Source: Robiginitomaculum sp.
Lineage (GTDB): Bacteria; Pseudomonadota; Alphaproteobacteria; Caulobacterales; Maricaulaceae
Assembly (NCBI GenBank): GCA_021647805.1
Contig: JAKITZ010000027.1
Coordinates: 1 to 15,781, forward strand
DNA: 15,781 nt
Direction of reading: 5' to 3'
The stretch's first letter is position 1. Each line of letters opens with the position of its first letter. Shown here in pieces: positions 7,200-14,656 of this stretch. The notes under the pieces are model-generated. The model was not told the origin of the DNA. It searched no databases and saw only the letters and a program-made list of their open reading frames with translations. A program made the translations under genes and the position numbers.

Positions 7200-7228
7200 A
7201 ACTTATGGCTCTGTTGTCGTGCTGTCAA
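7200..7228 (-). promoter_or_regulatory. Candidate promoter of rpmJ
   Basis: On the minus strand a perfect TTGACA (7223-7228) lies 17 bp from TAAGTT (7200-7205), a poor -10 box with 3 of 6 matches. CATAAG at 15-bp spacing is an alternative. A start near 7193 would place the terminator-like hairpin at the very 5' end of the transcript. A second possible promoter (TTGAGC, 16 bp, TTTTAT) overlaps that hairpin, so the assignment is tentative. Confidence 0.4.
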
Positions 7229-7297
7229 CTACAGAATCTTCGATTTGGCTAAGAACATAAAATAGACTAAATTGTTTAGTGTATTTATCGCTTTATC

Positions 7298-7325
7298 TTG
7301 GTTTTGTTTGCAGCTTGGGTAGAAT
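7298..7325 (+). promoter_or_regulatory. Possible promoter of the lytic transglycosylase gene
   Basis: TTGGTT (7298-7303) and TAGAAT (7320-7325, 5 of 6) are 16 bp apart. They lie 39 bp before the ATG at 7364, in the 233-bp region between rpmJ and this gene. The rest of that region holds the divergent rpmJ promoter and leader, and I see no gene in it. Confidence 0.3.
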
Positions 7326-7363
7326 GCGTATGCTGAATTACAGTTATTGAGGAAAGTTATTCG

Positions 7364-8569
7364 ATGAAATATGTCTACGGAATTATAATCGCACTTTTCT
7401 TGTTTTCACCATTAGCCAAAGCTGAACAGCAATTAAGCTATCCTGATTGGCTTGAACAATTTGTGCAACGGGCAATAGCTGAAGGCCACCAAGAAGCCAA
7501 AGTAAGGACGTTGCTTGGTGATTTAACCCCAGATATGGCAGTATTGGATCGTGACCGACATCAGCCAGAATTCACTCGTCCGATTTGGCAATACCTTGAA
7601 AGTGCGGTTTCGCCCTTGCGGGTAAAGAACGGCAAGCAGGCAATGACCGAGCACGCTTTAATTTTAAGCGAACTACAAAGCTCTACCGGGGTTCCAGCAG
7701 AAATAATCGCCTCTATCTGGGGCTTGGAAAGTGCTTATGGAAAAATTCAAGGTGATTTTGACATTATTCGCTCACTGGCAACTTTAGCGCATGATGGTCG
7801 TCGGCGTAATTGGGCCGAAGGTGAATTATTAGCGGCGATGAGCATGTTAGATCAAGGGCTGGTGAGTCGCAAAAACCTTAAAGGTGCTTGGGCTGGCGCA
7901 ATGGGGCAAACTCAGTTTTTGCCCTCGACTTATCTGCAATATGCGGTTGATGGCGATGGTGATGGCAAAAAGGATATTTGGAACTCAGAAGCCGATGCGT
8001 TGGCATCTACGGCTAATTATTTGCGCAGGCATGGCTGGAAAACCGATAAACCATGGGGAGTAGAAGTGAATTTGACTTCTAGCTTCCCGTACCATTTGGC
8101 CGAAGACACAGTATTGTCGATTGGTTCATGGCAGGTACGCGGTGCAAGCTTGGCCGAAGACCGTAAATGGTCAAAAACTGAATTAGGTGATGGTGCAAGA
8201 TTGTTGCTTCCCGCCGGGGCAAAAGGGCCGAAATTACTAATTAGTGGTAATTTTCGGGTTATCAAGCGTTACAATAACTCCACCTCTTATGCTTTGGGCG
8301 TTGGTTTATTGGCACGGGCATTAGTTGATGAAGCAGGTTTGCTAACCGCCTGGCCACGAGACGTTAAACCATTGCGGCGAGCGCAAATAAAACAAATGCA
8401 AGAGTTACTAAAAAGCAATGGCCATGACCCCGGTGGGGTTGATGGCTTGGCCGGGCCAAATACCAGACGGGCTTTGCGAGCATATCAACAACGTATTGGC
8501 TTATTGGCTGATGGTTTTGCTTCCGAGCAAATGCTGCAAAACCTAAAGGTAAGTCAACCAGTGCCTTAA
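7364..8569 (+). CDS. Lytic murein transglycosylase, MltB-like, with peptidoglycan-binding domain
   Basis: A 401-residue exported enzyme that cleaves the MurNAc-GlcNAc bond of peptidoglycan with formation of 1,6-anhydroMurNAc. It has a signal peptide (residues 1-20, ending SPLAKA), then an SLT_2/MltB-type catalytic domain with the catalytic glutamate E122 in WGLESAYG. The family signatures GAWAGAMGQTQFLPS (174-188) and DGDGDGKKDIWNS (196-208) are followed by ANYLRRHGW. The C-terminal region from about 340 is a PG_binding_1 domain (QMQELLKSNGHDPGGVDGLAG, then TRRALRAYQ). The domain order is that of the soluble MltB-family enzymes of alphaproteobacteria. AGGAA lies about 9 bp before the ATG. The gene converges on the MFS gene with 3 bp between the stops. 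Confidence 0.94.
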   Translation: MKYVYGIIIALFLFSPLAKAEQQLSYPDWLEQFVQRAIAEGHQEAKVRTLLGDLTPDMAVLDRDRHQPEFTRPIWQYLESAVSPLRVKNGKQAMTEHALILSELQSSTGVPAEIIASIWGLESAYGKIQGDFDIIRSLATLAHDGRRRNWAEGELLAAMSMLDQGLVSRKNLKGAWAGAMGQTQFLPSTYLQYAVDGDGDGKKDIWNSEADALASTANYLRRHGWKTDKPWGVEVNLTSSFPYHLAEDTVLSIGSWQVRGASLAEDRKWSKTELGDGARLLLPAGAKGPKLLISGNFRVIKRYNNSTSYALGVGLLARALVDEAGLLTAWPRDVKPLRRAQIKQMQELLKSNGHDPGGVDGLAGPNTRRALRAYQQRIGLLADGFASEQMLQNLKVSQPVP

Positions 8570-8572
8570 ATC

Positions 8573-9805
8573 TTAAGTGCTAGCCTCACCTTCATTATCT
8601 GTTGGCTGGAAAAAGGCCATAAAAAACACTATAGCCAATGATCCGCAAAGAAATAAATATGGCGCTGAGGAGCCAAAAAACTGATAAATTGCCAATCCAG
8701 TAAATGGTGCCAATAAAAACCCAGCCCCGGCGGTGGAGCCAAGCAATCCAGCAGCAGCACCTTGTTCGTGTTCGCTGACCCGAAGGCTAGCCGCGCCAGA
8801 CATTCCCGGACGAATAGCCCCAAATCCTGCCGAAGCCAGTAAAAACGCTAATCCTATCAACCATTGCGAATCGGCAAATGCCATAATTGCCGCGCCAAAT
8901 ATTGTACTTAGGCTACCTGTAATCATTAATGCGCGAGGAGAAGGGGAAAGCACCGGAATAATGATAAACTGCACGATCAAGACACCCAATGCGCCGATTG
9001 CCATAATAACCCCAGCAAGCGGTATTGCATGTATAACCAGTAAGCCTAAACGATCAGAAAGCACAAACAGCAAGGTTTGCAAAAACACCCCATAGCCCAT
9101 CCAGCCAATAGCGCCGATAATCAGTAATGATCGTAATCTAATGTCGAAAATGAGAGAAACAAGCGATGAACCACTTACTGTTTGCTGACTAGGGTTTTTG
9201 CGCTCCGGCATGCCAATAGCCACCAAAGCAAACAAAACCAGTGAAACCACAACTAGAAAGTACATAGAGTTGGGAACACCAAAGCTATGGCTGATCCATG
9301 CCGCAAGAGGTGGGCCAATTGCCGTGCCGACCCCGGCACCAGCGGCCAGTAAAGACAGTGATACAGTGAGCTCGGATCGCGAGGTACGATCAGCGATATA
9401 GGATTGTGAGGCCGGCTGCACTGCACTTCCAAAGGCACCATAAATAGCCCGCGATAATGCCAACAAAACAAGAGCCGCAGATGCACCAACACTGTCTTTA
9501 ACTATCCACGCGGCCACCAACCCCATAGCCAATAAAAAAAAACCATTTCCCAATACGCCTATCAGGACAATAGGTCGGCGACCGATAATGTCGGACCACC
9601 AGCCCCAAAATGGGCTGAAAAATATATAGAGTATTGAGGAGCCGGCAAAGATTAGCCCGACATACATCTCGCCCGCGCCTAATTCACGGGTAAGCGCCGG
9701 CAGAATAACAAACATCATTGAATTGGACATGCCGATCAAAACCATTACCGTAAACAGCAAAGCAAATGGTATGTGGCGGTTTGTTTGAATGATATTTTCT
9801 TTCAT
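8573..9805 (-). CDS. MFS transporter, DHA1-like drug/proton antiporter
   Basis: A 410-residue integral membrane protein with about 12 hydrophobic segments. The loop between segments 2 and 3 carries the MFS signature GWWSDIIGRRP (68-78). Segment 5 carries an antiporter-type motif C (GAGVGTAIGPPLAA), which in the DHA1 group marks export by proton exchange. Segment 4 has ALSRAIYGAFGSAVQPASQSYIAD. The relatives are TetA- and Bcr-like exporters, but the substrate cannot be read from the sequence. The gene stands alone: it has its own promoter, an inverted repeat over that promoter, and an upstream terminator separating it from the genes before it. No regulator gene lies next to it in this window. 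Confidence 0.9.
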   Translation of the reverse strand: MKENIIQTNRHIPFALLFTVMVLIGMSNSMMFVILPALTRELGAGEMYVGLIFAGSSILYIFFSPFWGWWSDIIGRRPIVLIGVLGNGFFLLAMGLVAAWIVKDSVGASAALVLLALSRAIYGAFGSAVQPASQSYIADRTSRSELTVSLSLLAAGAGVGTAIGPPLAAWISHSFGVPNSMYFLVVVSLVLFALVAIGMPERKNPSQQTVSGSSLVSLIFDIRLRSLLIIGAIGWMGYGVFLQTLLFVLSDRLGLLVIHAIPLAGVIMAIGALGVLIVQFIIIPVLSPSPRALMITGSLSTIFGAAIMAFADSQWLIGLAFLLASAGFGAIRPGMSGAASLRVSEHEQGAAAGLLGSTAGAGFLLAPFTGLAIYQFFGSSAPYLFLCGSLAIVFFMAFFQPTDNEGEAST

Positions 9806-9841
9806 ATACTAAAAACTCTTAATTAAACCGCTTTTAGTATA
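9805..9841. repeat. 10-bp inverted repeat at the MFS promoter and start codon
   Basis: TATACTAAAA (9805-9814) and TTTTAGTATA (9832-9841) are perfect inverted arms with a 17-bp spacer that contains the nearly concentric palindrome TTAATTAA (9819-9826). The distal arm contains the -10 box of the candidate MFS promoter, and the proximal arm touches the start codon. Because transcription should begin inside the spacer, the repeat is more likely a DNA operator than an RNA hairpin. Confidence 0.6.
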
Positions 9842-9863
9842 GTTTATCTTTATGATCCATCAA
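9836..9863 (-). promoter_or_regulatory. Candidate promoter of the MFS gene
   Basis: On the minus strand TTGATG (9858-9863, 4 of 6) and TATACT (9836-9841, 5 of 6) are 16 bp apart. The start point would fall near 9829, giving a leader of about 25 bases. The -10 box lies wholly inside one arm of the inverted repeat, which would let a bound repressor block RNA polymerase. Confidence 0.5.
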
Positions 9864-9910
9864 CTTATCCAAAAACCGATTTCCACTTTTTTGATCGATG
9901 GAGTATAAAT

Positions 9911-9937
9911 AAAAAAGGGTCGCTAAAGAGCGACCCT
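9911..9937 (-). terminator. Intrinsic terminator of the small exported-protein genes
   Basis: AGGGTCGCT (9916-9924) pairs perfectly with AGCGACCCT (9929-9937) around a 4-base loop. On the minus strand the 9-bp GC-rich stem is followed by TTTTTT (9911-9916). It lies 24 bp beyond the stop codon at 9961 and ends that transcript before the MFS promoter region. Confidence 0.88.
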
Positions 9938-9960
9938 AGATGACTTATATATTAGCAAAG

Positions 9961-10452
9961 CTAGTCTACCTCGGCAAAGCAGCCAACAGGAACACTGGAG
10001 CCGGGGTTTTGCCAGTCATTTTGACCAAGACATGAAAAGCCCCATTCTTCGGCTGATTTACCTTTTTGCTCAACCGCCCATTGATCAGCACAAGCAGCAA
10101 AGTTCAAGGTGTCATTCGATAATGAGCCATCAGCCATCACCCGGTTATTGATACAGCTTTGATATTGAGCCACTAAGTTTTTGAATACTCCCAATCTCGC
10201 CGAAAATGCATCAAGTTCAGCTTTTGATAATTTGCCGGTAAACGCATCTTTATATCCAGGAAATACTGGACGTTTAGGCAAAGTGCCACACATTGATCCA
10301 ACAAGATCCACGCCTTTTACCATCATATCAAGCGGACAGGCTTTGTAATTACGCTGAGCATCGTTTTGCGGACGGTATCCATCTGCGGCTATCGTTGCCG
10401 TAGAAAATACGGTGATCATTGAAATGGCGATGGCAAATTTGAAATTTTTCAT
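9961..10452 (-). CDS. Small exported protein with six cysteines, family unknown
   Basis: A 163-residue protein with a signal peptide (residues 1 to about 22, MKNFKFAIAISMITVFSTATIA). The mature part has six cysteines at 39, 55, 100, 121, 141 and 158, an even number that would allow three disulfides in the periplasm or outside the cell. Recognisable segments are AQYQSCINNRV and FAACADQWAVEQK, and the C-terminal part is rich in aromatic residues and glycine (EEWGFSCLGQNDWQNPG). I do not recognise the family. The ATG has AGGAA about 7 bp upstream. It is the second gene of a pair, 42 bp after the other exported protein, and ends at a strong terminator. Confidence 0.75.
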   Translation of the reverse strand: MKNFKFAIAISMITVFSTATIAADGYRPQNDAQRNYKACPLDMMVKGVDLVGSMCGTLPKRPVFPGYKDAFTGKLSKAELDAFSARLGVFKNLVAQYQSCINNRVMADGSLSNDTLNFAACADQWAVEQKGKSAEEWGFSCLGQNDWQNPGSSVPVGCFAEVD

Positions 10453-10494
10453 TTTTGGTTCCTGAATACTGAAATGAATATTATCTGTTGAAGT

Positions 10495-10848
10495 TTATTT
10501 GTTTGCTTGATTGGCCGCGACCCAATCCCTTGAAAGCTTTTCATAAGTCGCCCAAATAGCATGTTCGGTAGGAATGCTTTGGTTATATGCTTCCAGGGCT
10601 TCTCTCCACCTAGTTCTTGAGTGATCACCCGGAGCGATAATTATATGGTCAAGGCAAGTCTTATAAGCCGTATTGTCTTCGGAAAAAGCGGCAACCGTGC
10701 TGGCAGAACTATTTAATTGCTCATAAGTTATAACAGCACCATTTGCCGGCATATCCGGTACCTTTGGTGCTTGACATGGCTCAGATGCAATGCTGGGGCT
10801 GATCCCAGCAAGAACTATTACAATAGCCAGTGATTTGATTTTTAACAT
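10495..10848 (-). CDS. Small exported protein with two cysteines, family unknown
   Basis: A 117-residue protein with a signal peptide (MLKIKSLAIVIVLAGISPSIA, cleavage expected before SEPC). Two cysteines, at 25 and 65, could form one disulfide in the mature protein. The segment AYKTCLDHIIIAPGD faintly resembles AQYQSCINNRVMADG in the next gene, so the two may be distant relatives. The rest is helical with Trp and Tyr residues (ATYEKLSRDWVAANQ). The start at 10848 is preferred because AGGAG lies 9 bp upstream and the signal peptide begins there. An in-frame start at 10932 would add 28 residues ahead of the signal peptide and lacks a ribosome site. No function can be assigned. Confidence 0.72.
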   Translation of the reverse strand: MLKIKSLAIVIVLAGISPSIASEPCQAPKVPDMPANGAVITYEQLNSSASTVAAFSEDNTAYKTCLDHIIIAPGDHSRTRWREALEAYNQSIPTEHAIWATYEKLSRDWVAANQANK

Positions 10849-10946
10849 TCTGACAGCTCCTGGGCCGGCTAAATTACAAACGCGGTGTCCCTCGCGAGTG
10901 GTCGGTTCCAGAGATTTTACCTTAGCACCCATTTTTTAGTTCCGCA

Positions 10947-10976
10947 ATAATACACAAAAAGATTTAATTAAGGCAA
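10947..10976 (-). promoter_or_regulatory. Possible promoter of the small exported-protein pair
   Basis: On the minus strand TTGCCT (10971-10976) and TATTAT (10947-10952, 5 of 6) are 18 bp apart. The leader to the start at 10848 would be about 90 bases and GC-richer than its surroundings, with the self-complementary element CTCGCGAG in it. I could not fit that leader to a known riboswitch. The 220-bp divergent region up to motA holds no gene that I can support. Confidence 0.3.
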
Positions 10977-11068
10977 CACTGCATTAAGCATTCCAAGTCA
11001 TGATAGTGCCAGATTGGGACAGTTCAAAGATCTCAGTAAGGTTTTGACGAGCAGGAAAGCTATAACTA

Positions 11069-11935
11069 ATGTTACAGGTCATTGGAGTAATAATCGTTTT
11101 CGGTATGGTATTTGGCGGGTTTATTTTGTCCGGTGGGCAGATGGCTCCAGTGTTAAAAGCTGTGCCCTTTGAGATGATGATGATCGGAGGAGCTGCTGTG
11201 GGAGCTTTGATGATCGGTAATAAGGGTAAAACCTCGATTGGGGCTGCCGCTGGCGTCATTAAAATGGCTGTTGGCGTAAAATGGAAGAAGACTGACTATT
11301 CGGATTTGTTGGCATTATTATTTACGTTGACCAAGACTATGAAGATGAAAGGTGTGATCGCGCTGGAAACCCATATCGAGAACCCGAAAGACAGCGCCAT
11401 ATTCTCCCAATACCCTAGAATTTTGAAAGACCATTTTGCAACTGACTTTATTTGCGACACTTTGCGGATGATGACAATGAACCTTGAGGATCCGCATCAG
11501 GTAGAAGACGCTATGGAGCGGCAATTAGAAAAACACCATCATGAAGCACTTGATCCGGCACACGCAATTCAAAATATGGCCGATGCTTTGCCGGCCTTGG
11601 GAATTGTTGCTGCGGTTTTGGGTATTGTTAAAACCATGGGGGCAATTACTGCACCACCGGAATATTTGGGACAGATGATTGGTTCGGCCTTGGTCGGTAC
11701 GTTCTTGGGCGTGTTTTTGGCTTATGGTCTGGTTGGACCTTTCGGAACCAGGTTACAGGCAGTTATTGATGAAGAAGCCACGTTTTATAAGATAATTCAG
11801 ACAGTTTTGGTTGCGCATCTGCATGGTAACGCAGCGCAAATTTCTGTTGAGTTAGGACGCGGTGTTGTGCCTAGTCCAGCCCAACCAACTTTTGCTGAAC
11901 TTGAAGAAGCCTTATCCAGCATTGAGGCAGTATAG
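11069..11935 (+). CDS. motA: Flagellar motor stator protein MotA
   Basis: MotA and MotB form the ion-driven stator that turns the flagellum. The 288-residue protein has the family architecture: two N-terminal membrane helices (about 2-20 and 33-52), a large cytoplasmic loop, and two C-terminal helices (about 170-192 and 203-224). Aligned by eye to E. coli MotA, the torque residue E98 is present as E100 in ALETHIENP, and R90 is replaced by lysine (K92). The channel prolines P173 and P222 are present as P175 in DALPALGIVAAV and P224 in LVGPFG. AGGAAAG (11053-11059) lies 9 bp before the ATG. No motB follows, which fits alphaproteobacteria such as Caulobacter where motA and motB are separate. Confidence 0.95.
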   Translation: MLQVIGVIIVFGMVFGGFILSGGQMAPVLKAVPFEMMMIGGAAVGALMIGNKGKTSIGAAAGVIKMAVGVKWKKTDYSDLLALLFTLTKTMKMKGVIALETHIENPKDSAIFSQYPRILKDHFATDFICDTLRMMTMNLEDPHQVEDAMERQLEKHHHEALDPAHAIQNMADALPALGIVAAVLGIVKTMGAITAPPEYLGQMIGSALVGTFLGVFLAYGLVGPFGTRLQAVIDEEATFYKIIQTVLVAHLHGNAAQISVELGRGVVPSPAQPTFAELEEALSSIEAV

Positions 11936-12031
11936 TCACAGTTAAATAAAACCCCTTTATTCTTGAGGACAGATGACAATCCTTTATGTATAGAAATGGT
12001 TCTGGGTTCTGTTTTGAAGAGGGAGAGAAAC

Positions 12032-12523
12032 ATGTCCAAAAGTAATGGTATCAATATATGGGTGCGGGTAATTGGTGTACTTATTGCCGCAACCTTGGTT
12101 TCAGTTTTTATAATCAAGGATGATCCAAAGCTGGCTAAGCAAAAAGCTAATGACAAAGCAAACACTGTTGCCAATATAGCAAAGGGAATGGTTAGCAATA
12201 CCGGCGAGGTTATTTTAGGTGCAACTATTTCTACAGATAAGAGCAATGAAGCTGTAGTATCAAAAGAAGTGATAAAAGAAGCTACGGAGAAAATGGTAGC
12301 TGATATGGCCGAAAATATGATGGACGATACCGTTGCAGAAGTAGCTGATACATCTGCTCCAGCAATGCAAGATGCTCCGCAGGTTATCGAAGCAGAAACC
12401 GTAGAAAATGTTGAACCGGTTTCTGAAGTAACATCGGACATACAAATCGAAATAGAGCAAGTCGAAGCAAATGTTGATGACATTGCAGTTGAGGAAGTTC
12501 CAGCAGCAAGCGGTGACGAGTAA
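12032..12523 (+). CDS. Membrane-anchored protein with acidic tail, family unknown
   Basis: A 163-residue protein with one hydrophobic segment near the N-terminus (about residues 9-28, IWVRVIGVLIAATLVSVFII). A short basic stretch (KDDPKLAKQKANDK) follows, then a long polar region. From residue 88 to the end there are 22 Asp/Glu and no Lys or Arg. There is no OmpA-like domain, so it is not MotB. The flanking charges do not settle the orientation, although the basic stretch after the helix slightly favours a cytoplasmic tail. The ATG at 12032 is chosen because of GAGGGAGAG just upstream; an in-frame start at 11963 lacks a ribosome site. It lies 96 bp after motA on the same strand. A motility role is inferred from position only. 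Confidence 0.68.
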   Translation: MSKSNGINIWVRVIGVLIAATLVSVFIIKDDPKLAKQKANDKANTVANIAKGMVSNTGEVILGATISTDKSNEAVVSKEVIKEATEKMVADMAENMMDDTVAEVADTSAPAMQDAPQVIEAETVENVEPVSEVTSDIQIEIEQVEANVDDIAVEEVPAASGDE

Positions 12524-12561
12524 TTATTAAGCAGCATTAGCTTTAAGCAGTCATTCTTCAC

Positions 12562-12586
12562 GGGTGGCTTTTATCTAAAGCCATTC
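12562..12586 (+). other. Hairpin after the acidic-protein gene, weak terminator candidate
   Basis: TGGCTTT (12565-12571) pairs with AAAGCCA (12577-12583) around a 5-base loop. Three further pairs, two of them G-T, extend the stem to 12562-12586. It lies 39 bp after the stop at 12523 but is not followed by a T-run, so if it ends transcription it is not a canonical intrinsic terminator. Confidence 0.35.
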
Positions 12587-12674
12587 AAGCTCAATTGAAT
12601 CAGGAGGGTATTCTGTTTTTTGGGGTCACATTCCCTAACCTCAAAACCATTACCTGCTTTTGCTCGAAAAGGCT

Positions 12675-12680
12675 TATAAT
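12675..12680 (+). promoter_or_regulatory. Candidate -10 box for mnmC
   Basis: A perfect TATAAT stands 20 bp before the mnmC start codon, which would give a leader of about 14 bases. No good -35 box is present at 16-18 bp; TTACCT at 12650-12655 is 19 bp away and weak. The rest of the 177-bp gap before mnmC shows only the hairpin at 12562-12586. Confidence 0.4.
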
Positions 12681-12700
12681 ATGTTTCAGAACGGAACAAG

Positions 12701-14575
12701 ATGGCAGTAGATTTTTTTGGGTTGCCAAGAGCACAACTATTGTGGAGCGAGACTGGCGAGCCACAAGATAAAATTTCGCAAGATGTTTATTTTTCTTCCG
12801 CTGACGGCATTCAAGAAACAAAAACTGTATTCCTAAACGGCTGCGGCCTTCCTAAACGCTGGAATGAGCAACCGCTTCATACTATTGCTGAGCTGGGCTT
12901 TGGAACTGGGTTAAATTTTCTGGCAAGTATCGCTTTATGGCGCAAAACCTGCCAGCCGGGGCAAAAACTGCATTATATATCAGTGGAAGGCAGCCCACTA
13001 TCGGCAGAAGAAATGGCTCGTGCCCATTTACGATTTACAGAATTAACTGATGAAGCCACAGAACTTCGCGCGGTTTTACCACCAGCGATTAAAGGCTTTC
13101 ATCACTGTCATATTGGAACAGATATACAGATAAGCCTGTTATATGGGCCAGTTGGCGAAATGCTGCCACAATTACAAGCAAATGTTGATAGCTGGTTTCT
13201 TGATGGGTTTTCTCCGGCGAAAAATCCGCAAATGTGGTCAACTCAAGTTTTTGATGAAATATATAGGCTAAGCGCACCCGAGGCTCATTTGGCAAGTTTT
13301 AGTGTTGCCGGGTCGGTATGTCGCGGATTAAACCACGTCGGGTTTGAAATAGAGAAAAAACCCGGACACGGATATAAACGCCATCGGTTGGAAGCGGTTC
13401 TTACTCGTAAACAGCCCTCGCCTGATCCGACAGTGACCCCAAAAACCGTAATGGTCATTGGCGGCGGCATTGCTGGTGCTTGTTTGGTTCATCAACTTGC
13501 AAGGCATGGTATGGATTGCCTACTCATTGATAGCTCTGGCCTAGCAAGTGGTGCCAGCGGTAACCCGATTGGTCTGGTAAGTCCACGGCTGGATTTAGAC
13601 GATACGCCATTGGCACGATTTTACCGCACGGCATTTTGTTATGCCATTCAATTTTATCAGCAAAACGCCAGTTCAAGTTTCAAGCAAACCGGCATCAGCC
13701 GTATGGCGCAATCGCCGGAACAATGGGACAAATTTGCCAAACTTTTCCTATATAAAGCACTGCCCGATGATATGCTGGCATTAAATGCTGAAAAACAAGA
13801 ACTGCAACTTTCCACCGCTGGTACATTACAACCGGTCAAAGCAATACAAACTTTGGTCGCAAATGCTGATATTGTTGCAAAACATGTAACTAAGTTAGCC
13901 AACGAAAGTGGGCAGTGGGTAGCTCGTGATGAAAATGACAAGGTGATTGCCAGAACCGATATAGTTGTATTGGCACATGGAGTCGGAGAAATAGCCGGAT
14001 TAGGTCTGCCGGTTTTACGAAAATTACGCGGGCAGATATCAATTGCCGGCAATATAACCGACAGACCCAAAACACCAATTATTGGCAAATCCTATGCGCT
14101 ATCTGTCGGTTCTGAGGAATTGCTTTTTGGAGCGACCCATGATCGAGTAGACGAAGTAACTGATACAAGTGTTAAACCTAGCGATCATCGTAGAAACCTT
14201 GCTGAGTTAGAGGCCTTACTTCCAGAACTAGTAAATCAGATAGATGCCTCAACTTTAACCGGCAGAACAAGCTACCGCGCCGCCAGTCCTGACCTGCAAC
14301 CATTGGCCGGACAAGTGCCAGATTTCGATAAATGCAAAGCATGGGCAAAGCAATATTGGGGTAAGCTTGACGATTACTCTTCGGCACCGGTGCAATCTGG
14401 GTTGTATATGTTAAATGGTCTTGGTTCGCGTGGATTAACCTTGGCGCCGATATTAGCCAAAGCGATTGTTGCTGATATTCTTGGCCACTCATCACCTTTG
14501 GAAAAAGAGGCGGCTACGGCTTTGCACCCAGCTAGATTTGCTGCAAGAACTGCTCGTCGTGAAGCTGATAAGTAA
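12701..14575 (+). CDS. mnmC: Bifunctional tRNA U34 modification enzyme MnmC
   Basis: MnmC performs the last two steps of mnm5(s2)U synthesis at the wobble position of certain tRNAs. Its C-terminal FAD domain removes the carboxymethyl group from cmnm5U, and its N-terminal domain methylates the resulting nm5U with SAM. At 624 residues it is full length. The methyltransferase half (about 1-235) shows ELGFGTGLNFLAS (64-76) and WFLDGFSPAKNPQMW (165-179). The oxidoreductase half (from about 248) begins with the dinucleotide fold VIGGGIAGA (252-260), then SGASGNPIGLVSPRLD, and ends with GLYMLNGLGSRGLTLAPILAKAI. Ribosome-binding sequence before the ATG is weak. It stands alone, 81 bp before the tRNA-Arg gene. 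Confidence 0.96.
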   Translation: MAVDFFGLPRAQLLWSETGEPQDKISQDVYFSSADGIQETKTVFLNGCGLPKRWNEQPLHTIAELGFGTGLNFLASIALWRKTCQPGQKLHYISVEGSPLSAEEMARAHLRFTELTDEATELRAVLPPAIKGFHHCHIGTDIQISLLYGPVGEMLPQLQANVDSWFLDGFSPAKNPQMWSTQVFDEIYRLSAPEAHLASFSVAGSVCRGLNHVGFEIEKKPGHGYKRHRLEAVLTRKQPSPDPTVTPKTVMVIGGGIAGACLVHQLARHGMDCLLIDSSGLASGASGNPIGLVSPRLDLDDTPLARFYRTAFCYAIQFYQQNASSSFKQTGISRMAQSPEQWDKFAKLFLYKALPDDMLALNAEKQELQLSTAGTLQPVKAIQTLVANADIVAKHVTKLANESGQWVARDENDKVIARTDIVVLAHGVGEIAGLGLPVLRKLRGQISIAGNITDRPKTPIIGKSYALSVGSEELLFGATHDRVDEVTDTSVKPSDHRRNLAELEALLPELVNQIDASTLTGRTSYRAASPDLQPLAGQVPDFDKCKAWAKQYWGKLDDYSSAPVQSGLYMLNGLGSRGLTLAPILAKAIVADILGHSSPLEKEAATALHPARFAARTARREADK

Positions 14576-14656
14576 TTATACCTCTTTTTCACCAACCGGA
14601 CATTGCCTTGTTCGTTTTTTAAGGAATAGCCTTTTTAACAAAAGTAAGACTGTTTT

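Noticed and set aside
10849..10946. Leader of the small exported-protein genes as a riboswitch
   Set aside because: It contains CTCGCGAG and CGCG repeats, but I could not fold a consistent multi-stem structure or match any known alphaproteobacterial leader motif by eye. A covariance-model search would decide.
11000..11025. TGGCAC on the minus strand near motA, a possible sigma-54 (-24) element
   Set aside because: The required GC of the -12 element is absent at the right spacing, and the strand points away from motA.
11797..12561. Long minus-strand open frame of 254 codons, rich in Ser, Thr and Ala, opposite the end of motA and the acidic-protein gene
   Set aside because: Its serine-rich low-complexity composition is the complement of the Glu/Ala/Val-rich plus-strand gene, which has a ribosome site and a membrane helix. 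The plus-strand reading is better supported.
12597..12680. Purine-rich AGGAGGG at about 12602 followed by a TTG-initiated 19-codon frame
   Set aside because: Very short, no ATG or GTG start at the right distance, and no recognisable peptide; probably chance.
12701..14575. mnmC as two separate or fused genes peculiar to this genome
   Set aside because: The methyltransferase-oxidoreductase fusion is the normal form of MnmC in proteobacteria, and the frame is continuous.
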